64,000 nt of DNA from positions 48,871-112,870 of the forward strand of contig DCFU01000032.1 of assembly GCA_002319795.1 (NCBI GenBank), written 5' to 3'. Source of the DNA: Megamonas sp. UBA1796 (GTDB lineage Bacteria > Bacillota > Negativicutes > Selenomonadales > Selenomonadaceae). Positions 17,811 through 26,449 of the stretch are shown piece after piece; within the stretch, counting starts at the first letter, position 1, and the number at the start of each line of letters is the position of its first letter. A program made the position numbers and the translations under genes. The notes under the pieces were generated by a model. It made no database searches and was not told where the DNA came from. It saw only the letters and a program-made list of their open reading frames with translations.

Positions 17811-19058
17811 ATGACATTTTCGAAGAAAATTCAGGATATCAAAACATGTGTGCTTGAAGAATCCAAACCTTTATTCAGGCATATTGAGGAGATTGCTGAA
17901 ATTAATACCCTGAAGGTGCTGGAGGCTATGCGCAAATGCCGGGTGTCAGAGGCACATTTCAATACAACCGCTGGCTATGCCTATGATGATATCGGGCGGG
18001 GAAAACTGGAAGAACTTTATGCTGAGATATTTGGCGCTGAGCGTGCCCTGGTGCGTACACAGTTTGTATCTGGCACGCATGCATTAGCTACGGTGCTGTT
18101 TGGGATATTGCGCCCGGGAGATGAGCTGCTGTCACTTACGGGTGCGCCATATGATACGATGCAGACAGTGATAGGCTATGCAAACCCGGGCAAGGGTTCT
18201 TTGAAAGAGTTTGGCATTTTATACGATGAATTGCCTATGCGTGAAGGAAAAGTTGATTTTGCTGGCATACAGCATAAACTGAAGCCGAATACCAAAATGG
18301 TGCTTATTCAGCGTTCCCGTGGCTATAGCATGCGTGCACCCCTAACAATTGATGATATCCGAGCAATCTGTAAGGAGGTAAAGCGTGCCAAACCGGACTG
18401 TATTTGTTTCGTGGATAACTGTTACGGTGAATTTGTTGATATACTTGAGCCAACGCAGGCAGGGGCTGATATCATGGCAGGCTCACTTATCAAGAATCCG
18501 GGCGGTGGCGTTGCGCCTACCGGAGGTTATATAGCAGGAAAGAATGAGCTTGTAGAGCTGTCTTCCTATCGTCTGACAGCTCCGGGAATGGGCGATGAAT
18601 TAGGAGCCTCCCTGTCCAACAACCGATTGCTTTTCCAAGGAATATTTCTTGCACCGCATGTTGTATCGCAAGCGATAAAAGGCGCCGTATTTGCTGCGGG
18701 TGTTTTTGCTGCATTAGGCTATAAGACATTGCCGCTTCCTAAAGATTTGCGCGGGGATATCATACAGGCTATTGAGCTGGGTACCCGTGAAAGACTCATT
18801 GCGTTTTGTGGTGGTATACAAAAATATTCGCCGGTTGACTCGTTTGCAATTCCTGAGCCTTGGGACATGCCTGGTTATGCGGATCAGGTCATCATGGCAG
18901 CAGGCACCTTTGTACAGGGAGCATCTATCGAGTTTAGTGCAGACGGCCCGCTGCGCGAGCCATATAATGTTTATTTGCAGGGGGCGCTGACCTTTGAACA
19001 TGCTGTTATTGGCATCATGGGGGCGGCGCAGGCGGTTGAGAATTTAACGTCTGAATAA
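17811..19058 (+). CDS. ynbB: YnbB-like PLP enzyme (methionine gamma-lyase family)
   Basis: Fold-type I PLP protein of the family annotated as methionine gamma-lyase-like or aluminium-resistance protein; the physiological reaction is not established. ATG at 17811 after GAGGA; the frame is open further upstream inside hflX but lacks a better start. The 415-residue protein has RTQFVSGTHA, FVDNCYGEF (PLP-binding aspartate) and the lysine motif GSLIKNPGGG. It follows hflX by 13 bases and closes the unit, ending in a shared terminator facing lexA. Confidence 0.88.
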   Translation: MTFSKKIQDIKTCVLEESKPLFRHIEEIAEINTLKVLEAMRKCRVSEAHFNTTAGYAYDDIGRGKLEELYAEIFGAERALVRTQFVSGTHALATVLFGILRPGDELLSLTGAPYDTMQTVIGYANPGKGSLKEFGILYDELPMREGKVDFAGIQHKLKPNTKMVLIQRSRGYSMRAPLTIDDIRAICKEVKRAKPDCICFVDNCYGEFVDILEPTQAGADIMAGSLIKNPGGGVAPTGGYIAGKNELVELSSYRLTAPGMGDELGASLSNNRLLFQGIFLAPHVVSQAIKGAVFAAGVFAALGYKTLPLPKDLRGDIIQAIELGTRERLIAFCGGIQKYSPVDSFAIPEPWDMPGYADQVIMAAGTFVQGASIEFSADGPLREPYNVYLQGALTFEHAVIGIMGAAQAVENLTSE

Positions 19059-19107
19059 AAAAATACGCCGTAGGACACGAATATGCTGTCCTGCGGCGTA
19101 TTTATAT
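19057..19107. terminator. Bidirectional terminator between ynbB and lexA
   Basis: A 17-bp stem with one G-T pair (19061-19077 with 19087-19103), flanked by A-run and T-run, so it can serve both converging genes. Confidence 0.88.
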
Positions 19108-19129
19108 TAGAATGAATTTAAAGCGATGA

Positions 19130-19744
19130 TTACATCTGACGGTAGACACCGATTACCTTTCCTAAAATCGCGACGTTTCTTTCATAAAAGGGTTTCATGG
19201 AATCATTTTCTGGTTGCAGCCGTATACAATCCTGCTCTTTAAAAAAACGCTTTACTGTAGCCGTATCTTCATTGACCAGTGCTACGACAATATCATTATC
19301 ACATGCCGTGTCCTGTTGGCGGACAAGGATGTAATCACCGTCAAAAATACCGGCCTTAACCATACTTTCTCCTTGTACACGCAACATAAAGGCCTGATCC
19401 GTCGTCCCGATAAGGCCCTGTGGGAAGGAAAACACATCTTGTATATTTTCTTCTGCCAATATAGGCACACCTGCTGTGACTGTACCAACTAAGGGAACGG
19501 CTACGGTCTTATCCCAAGGCTTTTCATCAAGCAAATCAATGGCGCGTGGCTTGGTTGGATCTCGTTTGATAAGACCAGACTCCTCCAGCTTAGCTAAATA
19601 GCCATGGACGGTAGAGCTGGATTTTAATCCTACGGCCTTGCCAATTTCCCGTACGGAAGGTGGATAACCTTTTTCTAAAAGAAATTCTTTAATGAATTTG
19701 AATATACTCTTCTGACGTTCGCTTGAACCTTGATTACGTCGCAT
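19130..19744 (-). CDS. lexA: LexA repressor
   Basis: SOS-response repressor that cleaves itself when RecA filaments form. The 204-residue protein has an N-terminal winged helix-turn-helix (about 1-70, with GYPPSVREIGKAVGLKSSST) and a C-terminal S24 peptidase domain. All working parts are present: cleavage site Ala91-Gly92 in TVTAGVP, Ser127 in GESM and Lys165 in TATVKRF. On the complementary strand an AGGAGT site precedes the ATG. The gene faces the hflX-ynbB unit and shares its terminator. A possible self-regulatory box lies in the promoter. Confidence 0.96.
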   Translation of the reverse strand: MRRNQGSSERQKSIFKFIKEFLLEKGYPPSVREIGKAVGLKSSSTVHGYLAKLEESGLIKRDPTKPRAIDLLDEKPWDKTVAVPLVGTVTAGVPILAEENIQDVFSFPQGLIGTTDQAFMLRVQGESMVKAGIFDGDYILVRQQDTACDNDIVVALVNEDTATVKRFFKEQDCIRLQPENDSMKPFYERNVAILGKVIGVYRQM

Positions 19745-19781
19745 AAATCAGCACTCCTAAGTTCTATTTTCATTTGTTTAT

Positions 19782-19810
19782 AGTATACCACATATATGTT
19801 CTGTTTTAAA
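19782..19810 (-). promoter_or_regulatory. lexA promoter with a possible SOS box
   Basis: On the complementary strand TTTAAA and TATACT (complement of 19782-19787) are 17 bases apart. Between them lies AGAACATATATGT (complement of about 19790-19802), which shares the GAAC-ATAT core of Firmicute SOS boxes but has an imperfect second half (GTTC expected). Autoregulation is plausible. Confidence 0.45.
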
Positions 19811-19899
19811 CGAAAAACTCAAAGCAGGCAGGAAAATCCGCTTTGTTGTGGAAGTTTTTATATAAATAAAATAAAAATTTTATCTGGAGGGGATTCGTA

Positions 19900-20394
19900 A
19901 TGGAAGCTTATTTAAATGATTTGGAAGGCCTGCGCATTGCTATGGATATTGAAAATCGTGGATATAATTTTTACAAACTTGCTTATGAAAAATTCTCGGG
20001 ACAAAAAGTAGCGACTTTATTTAAAATGTTGATGGAAGAGGAAAATGTCCATTTGGATACCTTTACCAGATATTTTGAAGAAATAGGAAAGTATAAAGAA
20101 GCGCATGATACGGAATATCTCTTTGATCCTGAAATTTCCGGCTATTTGACAGTGTTAGCGGAAGCACATGTTTTTCCCACGCCGGAGGATGCGCCGGATG
20201 TTTTGGATAAAATACGTTCGCCAAAAAGTGTCCTGATTCTTGCGGTAAATGCAGAAAAAGATTCCGTACTTTTTTATGCCGCTTTAGCGGAATGCTCGAA
20301 ATTTCCCCAAGCAAGAGAAATATTTGAAAGGCTTAAGAAGGAAGAACAAGGTCATGTAGTGAAAATCAGCAATAAAATTAAGGCACTTATTTGA
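19900..20394 (+). CDS. Ferritin-like di-iron protein (rubrerythrin domain only)
   Basis: A 164-residue four-helix di-iron protein of the rubrerythrin/ferritin-like superfamily, without a rubredoxin domain. The four ligand helices are visible: Glu18 in MDIENRGY, EENVH at 47-51 (ExxH), the glutamate in NAEKDSV, and EEQGH near the C-terminus (second ExxH). The likely role is peroxide or iron handling in an anaerobe, but no partner gene is adjacent. GGAGGGG precedes the ATG. It is divergent from lexA with ~155 bases between them and ends in a strong hairpin, so it appears monocistronic. Confidence 0.82.
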   Translation: MEAYLNDLEGLRIAMDIENRGYNFYKLAYEKFSGQKVATLFKMLMEEENVHLDTFTRYFEEIGKYKEAHDTEYLFDPEISGYLTVLAEAHVFPTPEDAPDVLDKIRSPKSVLILAVNAEKDSVLFYAALAECSKFPQAREIFERLKKEEQGHVVKISNKIKALI

Positions 20395-20418
20395 TATCTG
20401 CCGCTTAGAAAACATATC

Positions 20419-20475
20419 AGATTCCCGGTACAATAATTTATCCATACAGTTATTGTTGTACCGGGAATCTTTTTG
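20419..20475 (+). terminator. Terminator after ferritin-like gene
   Basis: A 14-bp perfect stem (20419-20432 with 20457-20470) is followed by five T. Confidence 0.85.
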
Positions 20476-20513
20476 CTTTTATGTTTTTACGTAAACTAAT
20501 AATTTTATATAGG

Positions 20514-20542
20514 TTGACTATGGATTTTTTCTTGCGTATAAT
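20514..20542 (+). promoter_or_regulatory. bioY promoter
   Basis: TTGACT (20514-20519), 17 bases, TATAAT (20537-20542). The start of transcription would be near 20549, about 200 bases upstream of bioY. Confidence 0.75.
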
Positions 20543-20548
20543 AGAATC

Positions 20549-20751
20549 ATTGTGAAGGAATGTTCACAGCCTTAGCGAGTTTGCAGTATCCTTTAAAAGG
20601 AAATAATGGGGATCTCCTTTTTCAGCTGCTGACAATATTATTTTATTAGGCGGCAAAATGTTTTGCTGCCAATAGAGGGGCTTGGAGCAAGGCCGGATAT
20701 ATTCCTACGCGAGTAAATATGTAAAGTCAGGATTAAGGAGATAGAAAACGC
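20549..20751 (+). promoter_or_regulatory. Long structured leader of bioY, possible RNA switch
   Basis: About 200 untranslated bases. At its very start is an inverted repeat, TGTGAA (20551-20556) and TTCACA (20563-20568), either an operator or a 5' hairpin. ATCTCCTT (20612-20619) is the exact reverse complement of the bioY ribosome-binding site AAGGAGAT (20735-20742). The same bases can instead pair upstream (AAAAGGA 20595-20601 with TCCTTTT 20615-20621). A strong hairpin without a T-run (20649-20658 with 20661-20670) lies between. I do not recognise a known riboswitch class. Confidence 0.5.
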
Positions 20752-21315
20752 ATGAGAACTGCATTAACGAAAGAAGACCCTGTATTTTCCATACATAATT
20801 TGACAAAGATGTCGATATGTATAGCACTTTGTTGCGTAGCTGCATATATATCCTTTCCTTTGCCATTTACGCCGGGTATGGTTACAGCACTTACCCTGAC
20901 TATGGCTTTATCTGCATTTATTTTGACACCCAGGCAAACGCTTATCGTTATGTTGGGCTATATTCTGCTTGGCTCTATAGGGTTGCCAGTATTCGTTGGC
21001 GGGACGGCAGGCTTGGGGAGACTTTTTGGTCCTACAGGCGGCTTTATTGTTGCCTTTGTAGTGGCCTACCCGGTTATCAGCTTGCTTAAGGGACAACAGA
21101 TATCCCTTAAACGATATTTCCTTATCGCGGCAGCCGTCGGCATGCCTATTACTTATCTTGGCGGTGTGATAGGGATGATGTTGATTTTGCATATCAATCT
21201 GTGGCAGGCACTTGTTATGGCAGTATTTCCGTTTATTCCCGGCGATATCATGAAGGCATTTGCGGCTGCATGGATTGGCGTCAAGCTCAATAAAATTTTC
21301 CACCAGTGGAGATAA
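20752..21315 (+). CDS. bioY: Biotin transporter BioY
   Basis: S-component (substrate-binding membrane protein) of the energy-coupling-factor biotin importer. The 187-residue protein has about six hydrophobic helices and BioY hallmarks: the early segment CVAAYISFPLPFTPGMV, the glycine-rich GLPVFVGGTAGLGRLFGPTGGF, and the later GVIGMM and PFIPGD. The ATP-binding and EcfT partners are not in the window, so it either shares a general ECF module or works alone. AAGGAGAT lies 9 bases before the ATG. A leader that can mask this site suggests translational control. No biotin synthesis gene is nearby. Confidence 0.92.
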   Translation: MRTALTKEDPVFSIHNLTKMSICIALCCVAAYISFPLPFTPGMVTALTLTMALSAFILTPRQTLIVMLGYILLGSIGLPVFVGGTAGLGRLFGPTGGFIVAFVVAYPVISLLKGQQISLKRYFLIAAAVGMPITYLGGVIGMMLILHINLWQALVMAVFPFIPGDIMKAFAAAWIGVKLNKIFHQWR

Positions 21316-21510
21316 GCGTGAAGTGACTGTATATTTATTTGGTGGAAACGTTGCCGTGACTGGAAAAATATCACGAAGCTTAGGGCTTGGCAGAACCGCG
21401 TAAGAATAAGAAGCGGAAACTTGCAGGCTTGACCGTCAATGATAAAGAAGGGGAGGATTCCAAAGAAATTATTGGAGAACTTTACCTAACATATTGTGTG
21501 AAATAAATCA
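21316..21510 (+). other. Region after bioY with a possible 39-residue ORF
   Basis: Between bioY and the next terminator there is no recognised gene. A frame from TTG 21387 to TAA 21506 encodes a 39-residue lysine- and glutamate-rich peptide (starting MAEPRKNKKRKLAGL). It continues upstream in the same frame through a TAG and a TGA, so it could be a tiny gene or the rest of a decayed one. Its ribosome-binding site is weak. Confidence 0.3.
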
Positions 21511-21548
21511 AACCGGAATTGCTGTTTTGGCAGCAATTCCGGTTTTTA
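21511..21548 (+). terminator. Terminator of the bioY unit
   Basis: A perfect 14-bp stem (21511-21524 with 21531-21544) runs into a T-run. Confidence 0.88.
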
Positions 21549-21749
21549 ACGGGCAATTCGTAAGAATGAGTAGCCGGACAAGTTCAGGTTTTGAAAAACA
21601 TTTTCTGCCATGGAGCGATGTTGTCTTTTTATTTCTGTAATTTCATGATAAAATCAATTATACTGTCATCTATTGGTAATAGGATTCGGGATCGTATGCT
21701 TAAGTGGAAAATATAGTTTGCTTGGATGCAACGGCATTGAGGTTATTTG

Positions 21750-23489
21750 GTGTATGAGGGTATGAGAAAAAAAGATTTTAAATTCCTGTATTGTCTTTTA
21801 CTGACGATTGTTTTAAATATGTCTGCTGCTGGCTTGGCAGAGGCGAATTCGGGTGCGGATGGTCCAACTCCGGTAACAGAGTTTATGATCTTTGAAGATG
21901 TTGATGGTTCCTGTGACTTTAGTGTGGTGAGCAGCCCGGCTTTTACGGCGTCTTTTCATCCATATGCGCAGGATACATTGTCATTGGGAGTTTCCCATTC
22001 GGTATTCTGGGTACGATTTATACTACCTGTGTTTCCTTATGCAGAAACCGGTGCCCGGGAATTTCTCCAGTTGGCAAATCCCAATATAAGTTGGCTGGAC
22101 GTATATTTTCCTGTATATGGTGCGGATGACACACAGGGAGCAATTCATTATGTAGAGAAAAATGGCGGGGCGGCAAGAAGGCCGCTCAATCATGAGGTGT
22201 GGGATACAAGTTGGGCCTTTATAGTTCCGGGCAGCTATGCTCGTGGGCAATATGTTTTTTTGCGATTGCAGAGTATCTCCAGCTTGCGTTTACCTGTGTT
22301 GGTTTGGCAGGAAAAGGCGTTTTTTCAGTCAGTACTTGTGAAAAATTTTATATATGGAATTTTTTATGGCATTTTAGCCGCTATGCTGCTTTATAATTTA
22401 TTTATTGTGTTTGTTTTGCGGGATAAAACATATTTATTTTATATATTGTATATTTTTTTCATGCTCGTTTATCAATTGGATGCCCATGGGCATTTGAAAC
22501 TATGGCTGGAATTGCCATATGCGTTGTATAATTCCTTGTTTTGGCTTTGCCTGGCGGCAGCATTTGTCTTTTCCATCTTATTTACGGCAAGTTTCCTGCA
22601 AATCCACAAGGGGGAAATACGTGATTCAATCGTTATTCAGGGACTTTTGACTGTAGCGGTTATTCAGGGCTTGCTGGGAATAGCCGGATATGCTATATGG
22701 GCAAATAATATTGCCCGTGGTTTGGGCATAATTGAGCCCTTGGTATTTATAGCACTGGCAGTATCGAGGCTGCGCCGGGGATTTAGACCCGCAATCTTTT
22801 ACTTGTTGGCCTGGGGGATTCTTTCCTGGGGAATTCTGGTATGGATTTTGTCTCCCAACCGTGTTTTTGCGGAGAACATATTGATGCTTTCTACAGCAGC
22901 AGAGATGGTTTTGTTATCATTGGCTCTCTCAGATCGTTTCCGGACATTACGCCTCAAAGAGCTGATGCTAACGCGAAATGTTGTGTATTATCGTGATTTG
23001 AGCCTGACAGATGAGCTGACTGGCTTATATAATCGTCGTTATATGAAAAAGCGGGTTCAGCAGGAAATCAGGCAGGCGCTAAAAGAAAAACAAGAGTTAT
23101 CGTTGCTTGTAATGGATATTGATTTTTTTAAAGGATATAATGATACATATGGACATTGGCAGGGGGATCAGGTATTACGGCGATTTAGCAAAGGTGTGCT
23201 GGAAATACTGCAGGGAAGACAACTGGCCTTTCGGTTTGGCGGAGAAGAATTTGTCATTCTGTTGCCGGATGCTAATCTTAAGGAGGCTGCTACGGTTGCG
23301 GAAAGGATACGCCAGACTTTTGAGGCTGAGGCATTTGTACCGGCAGGAGGCACATTGGTGCATGTAACAGTAAGTGGTGGATTGACTTGTCTGCAGACAG
23401 GAGATACAGAGACAAAATTATTTCAGCGTGCGGATAAAGCACTCTATCAGGCTAAGGCTTCCGGGCGTAATAGAATCGTGTGCCAGTGA
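21750..23489 (+). CDS. Membrane diguanylate cyclase, 7TMR-DISM sensor with GGDEF
   Basis: Likely makes cyclic di-GMP in response to an extracytoplasmic signal. About 579 residues from GTG 21750, which has GAGG 7 bases upstream; ATG 21762 is an alternative. In order: a signal peptide (about 5-35), a 7TMR-DISMED2-type extracellular sensor with HSVFWVRF (about 45-170), seven hydrophobic helices (about 185-395) and a GGDEF domain (about 415-579). Catalytic motifs are present: LTDELTGLYNRRYM, DIDFFKGYND and GGEEF (497-501). The inhibitory RxxD site before GGEEF reads RQLA, so product feedback is probably lost. It converges with the chemoreceptor gene downstream. Confidence 0.88.
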   Translation: MYEGMRKKDFKFLYCLLLTIVLNMSAAGLAEANSGADGPTPVTEFMIFEDVDGSCDFSVVSSPAFTASFHPYAQDTLSLGVSHSVFWVRFILPVFPYAETGAREFLQLANPNISWLDVYFPVYGADDTQGAIHYVEKNGGAARRPLNHEVWDTSWAFIVPGSYARGQYVFLRLQSISSLRLPVLVWQEKAFFQSVLVKNFIYGIFYGILAAMLLYNLFIVFVLRDKTYLFYILYIFFMLVYQLDAHGHLKLWLELPYALYNSLFWLCLAAAFVFSILFTASFLQIHKGEIRDSIVIQGLLTVAVIQGLLGIAGYAIWANNIARGLGIIEPLVFIALAVSRLRRGFRPAIFYLLAWGILSWGILVWILSPNRVFAENILMLSTAAEMVLLSLALSDRFRTLRLKELMLTRNVVYYRDLSLTDELTGLYNRRYMKKRVQQEIRQALKEKQELSLLVMDIDFFKGYNDTYGHWQGDQVLRRFSKGVLEILQGRQLAFRFGGEEFVILLPDANLKEAATVAERIRQTFEAEAFVPAGGTLVHVTVSGGLTCLQTGDTETKLFQRADKALYQAKASGRNRIVCQ

Positions 23490-23522
23490 ATAAGGTGGAT
23501 TTTCTGAAGGGCTGTCCGCTTG

Positions 23523-25235
23523 TCAAATCTTAAAATGGATGACAGAGTTTTGCAGGCCTTCAGCTAAATGGGCCAGGCTTTGGCTGGCTTGGGAAATTTC
23601 CTTTAAGGCTGCGGCTTGCTCGTTAGTAGCGGCGGCAGCTTCTATAGATTGGATAGATGCTTTGTCAGTGCTGGCGGTGATTTGCTGAATATCCTCTACC
23701 ATATCGTGGCTGTTGGTTGATACTTCATCAAGGGTAGCAGCCACGTTCTTGATTTCAACGGAAATTTCATGAATTGCCGCAGCAATCTTCTGGAAGGAAT
23801 CTCCTGCTTTGTCGACGACCAGAGAACCGGTTTTTACTTCGTGTGTGCCTTTTTCCATGGCTTGTACGGCTTCCATGGTATCTTGCTGTATCTTTTGTAT
23901 TAAGGACGAAATTTTCTTCGTTGCAATCTCAGATTGTTCTGCGAGTTTCCTGACTTCATCGGCAACAACTGCAAACCCGCGCCCTTGGGTTCCGGCACGA
24001 GCGGCTTCAATTGCCGCATTGAGTGCCAAAAGGTTTGTCTGGCTAGCGATGCCTGAAATCGTTTCGATGATTTGGCTGATGTCTTTGGAACGTTCTCCCA
24101 GACTGGTGATGATCTCAGAAGAATTTGATACCTGTGCGTCGATTTTCTTCATCTGCAGGATAACAAGATTCAAAGCATCGAGCCCGTCTGTTGCTGCCTG
24201 ACTCGTGGTTTCGGCTGTTTGGGTCACCTTGCCGGCTGCTTGTGACAGCTGCCCGACAGAAGCAGATATAGTTCCCACAATAGAAGAAGTGTTATTTACG
24301 GCGTTTACTTGTGATTTAGCATTGCTGGCAATGTTTTGAATAGCTGCTGTTGCCTGCTGCGCATTTTGCGAGGAATGCTCTACCGTTGCTGTAAGTTCTT
24401 CGGAAGAGGCGGCAACCTGTTCACTTGAATGGAGAATTTTTCCAATCAGTGAACGGAGATCGGTTCTCATTTTTACTATAGTATCTGCTAATGTGCCAAA
24501 TTCATCTTGCGAACGGAAGGTTCTGGGGCGGTCCTGAAAATCTCCATTGGCTACAAACTCAACCGTGGTCATCATGCGCTTGAGCGGATAGGAGATCGTA
24601 TGAGAGAGAAATAAGCCCAGAAGAGCAGAAACGAGGATGGCAATGAGTGTGACGCTGATGATTACTATACTGCTAAAGGAAGCTAGCCGATTGCTGGTTT
24701 CATACATGCTAGCACCTTGTTTGATACTGTATTCGACAAGTTCCTGCCGTGGAAGCAGTGTTTTCTCAAAAACAGCTTTGTTGCTTATGTAAAGAGAAAA
24801 GGCCTCTTCCTGCTTGTCAGCAACCGCTAATTTTATGATATCACTACGTGTTTGCCGGTAGGCAGAGAGACTGGTTTCAATTTCCTGCCATTTTTGTGTT
24901 TGAAAATCATCGAAGGGCAGCGTTTTATATTGTTCCTGTAGATTATTGATGGTTGCGGTGTTGGCTTCAATCTGCCGAATCAGTTCCTGCTGTTGGTTTT
25001 TGTCCCGGGTCATGATGAGCTGCAGTAATTTACTTTCTGTATCTTTGCTTGTAAACCGTACGGCGTCCATAAGTTCAATGGGAATAGTTCTCTCTTCATA
25101 AAGAACGCGCATATTTTGTGCGATTTCACGGGATGCATAGAGTCCGGCAAAACCGACAATAAGTGAAAAGAGCAGAATAGTGGCAATAATACAGAAAATT
25201 TTGATGGCAACGCGTTGATTGTGTAGTATTTGCAT
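23523..25235 (-). CDS. Methyl-accepting chemotaxis protein, second copy
   Basis: A second chemoreceptor, about 570 residues if the ATG at 25235 is used; a further in-frame ATG at 25271 has no ribosome-binding site, and GAGAGG sits 13 bases before the chosen start, so the N-terminus is uncertain. Transmembrane helix 1 is IIATILLFSLIVGFAGLYA, followed by a four-helix-type sensor domain, transmembrane helix 2 with VTLIAILVSALLGLFL, HAMP, and the signalling hairpin with ASQTNLLALNAAIEAARAGT. The architecture is like the receptor at 4.2 kb but the sensor domain is different. It may answer a different ligand. It converges on the GGDEF gene with only 33 bases between stops. Confidence 0.92.
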   Translation of the reverse strand: MQILHNQRVAIKIFCIIATILLFSLIVGFAGLYASREIAQNMRVLYEERTIPIELMDAVRFTSKDTESKLLQLIMTRDKNQQQELIRQIEANTATINNLQEQYKTLPFDDFQTQKWQEIETSLSAYRQTRSDIIKLAVADKQEEAFSLYISNKAVFEKTLLPRQELVEYSIKQGASMYETSNRLASFSSIVIISVTLIAILVSALLGLFLSHTISYPLKRMMTTVEFVANGDFQDRPRTFRSQDEFGTLADTIVKMRTDLRSLIGKILHSSEQVAASSEELTATVEHSSQNAQQATAAIQNIASNAKSQVNAVNNTSSIVGTISASVGQLSQAAGKVTQTAETTSQAATDGLDALNLVILQMKKIDAQVSNSSEIITSLGERSKDISQIIETISGIASQTNLLALNAAIEAARAGTQGRGFAVVADEVRKLAEQSEIATKKISSLIQKIQQDTMEAVQAMEKGTHEVKTGSLVVDKAGDSFQKIAAAIHEISVEIKNVAATLDEVSTNSHDMVEDIQQITASTDKASIQSIEAAAATNEQAAALKEISQASQSLAHLAEGLQNSVIHFKI

Positions 25236-25522
25236 AAAAACATCACAACCTCTCTTTAAAATATAAATCATATGCTGCTACTTATCTCATATTATAGACG
25301 ATGTGTCACTATTTGTAGATAGATTCTTTATTATTTTATTTGACGAAGGCTATTTCAGCCGGCTTGTGCTTTTCAGCAAATAAAATACAGTACTTGGAAA
25401 GTCAAGTTAAGATGAATACACATATATTCCAGCTGGACCCAATATAGAGCAATCTCACGACTATAATGGACTGAAATCAGCTAAGAAAAGGTTGAATCGT
25501 AATAAGGAAGCAGGGGGTAAAA
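25236..25522. other. Divergent intergenic region, chemoreceptor and ygiD
   Basis: No gene seen. For the minus-strand chemoreceptor a perfect -10 (TATAAT, complement of 25291-25296) is present with a poor -35. For ygiD a TATAAT is at 25462-25467, also without a good -35. Confidence 0.4.
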
Positions 25523-26290
25523 ATGGTGAAAATGCCGGTTTTATTCATTGGACATGGTTCTCCTATGAATGCGATTGAAGAAAACGAATATACTGCCTCG
25601 TGGCGAACACTAACAAGAGAAATACCGAAGCCAAAAGCGATTCTATCGATTTCTGCGCACTGGTATACTAGAAAAACGCGGATACTGACTGCAGAAAAAC
25701 CAAAAATGATTTATGATATGTATGGCTTTCCTAAGAAACTTTATGAGGTCAGATATCCGGTTAGTGGGGCGCCCGGATGGGCTGAAAATGTAAAAAAAAT
25801 GTTGGACAGAGAAGTTATAGAAGATAATAGTTGGGGAATTGACCATGGTTCTTGGGCAGTGCTTTGCAAAATGTATCCTGCTGCCGATATACCAGTTTTT
25901 CAGCTCAGCGTGGATGCAGATTCTTCAATTGAAGAACATTTCGGTTTGGGAAAACAGTTAGCATGGTTCAGAGAACAGGGGATATTGATTTTTGCGAGCG
26001 GCAACGTAGTACATAATCTGGGAAAAATTGATTGGAAAATGACTGGAGGCTATGACTGGGCACGACAATTCGACCAATATATCGAAAAGAGCATGATGGA
26101 ACATGATACAGAAGCAATATTGCATTATGCTGATTTTGGGAATGCTGCCACGCTTGCGGTTCCGACTCCGGAGCATTTTTATCCTCTTTTATATGCTGCA
26201 GGGGCTTCTGATAAGAGAGACCGTGTAAGAGTATATAACACATCGTGTGTTTTTGGGTCGTTATCTATGACAAGCTATCTGCTGGGGTGA
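25523..26290 (+). CDS. ygiD: DODA-type extradiol ring-cleavage dioxygenase (YgiD family)
   Basis: A 255-residue member of the class III extradiol dioxygenase family whose characterised E. coli member cleaves 4,5-dihydroxyphenylalanine; the natural substrate here is unknown. Metal ligands are seen in FIGHGSPMNAI, ISAHWYTRK and GIDHGSWAVL, and a late conserved TPEHFYPLLYAAGA stretch includes another active-site histidine. AGGGGG lies 6 bases before the ATG at 25523. It stands alone with no clear operon partner. An oxygen-using annotation in an apparent anaerobe is odd, but the family is widespread in such genomes. Confidence 0.88.
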   Translation: MVKMPVLFIGHGSPMNAIEENEYTASWRTLTREIPKPKAILSISAHWYTRKTRILTAEKPKMIYDMYGFPKKLYEVRYPVSGAPGWAENVKKMLDREVIEDNSWGIDHGSWAVLCKMYPAADIPVFQLSVDADSSIEEHFGLGKQLAWFREQGILIFASGNVVHNLGKIDWKMTGGYDWARQFDQYIEKSMMEHDTEAILHYADFGNAATLAVPTPEHFYPLLYAAGASDKRDRVRVYNTSCVFGSLSMTSYLLG

Positions 26291-26413
26291 TTTAATTGAG
26301 AATTAGTGTACTTTGAATTTTACAGGCGATGTTTTATGCAGCTTATGACAACGCAAAATGGATTCAAATTACTTGTCTGCTCTTATTGCAGTAAGATAAT
26401 TGTCTGTTGACAC

Positions 26414-26443
26414 TTTACAATTTGTCATGCATGGATATATAAT
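26414..26443 (+). promoter_or_regulatory. rnjA promoter
   Basis: TTTACA (26414-26419), 18 bases, TATAAT (26438-26443), giving a leader of roughly 160 bases. Confidence 0.6.
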
Positions 26444-26449
26444 ATAGAT

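Noticed and set aside
21316..21390. A possible riboswitch in the bases after bioY
   Set aside because: It contains a short CGTGA/TCACG pairing but matches no class I recognise and precedes no gene before the terminator.
26407..26412. A perfect TTGACA upstream of rnjA as the -35 box
   Set aside because: It is 25 bases from TATAAT, too far; TTTACA at 26414 has the right spacing.
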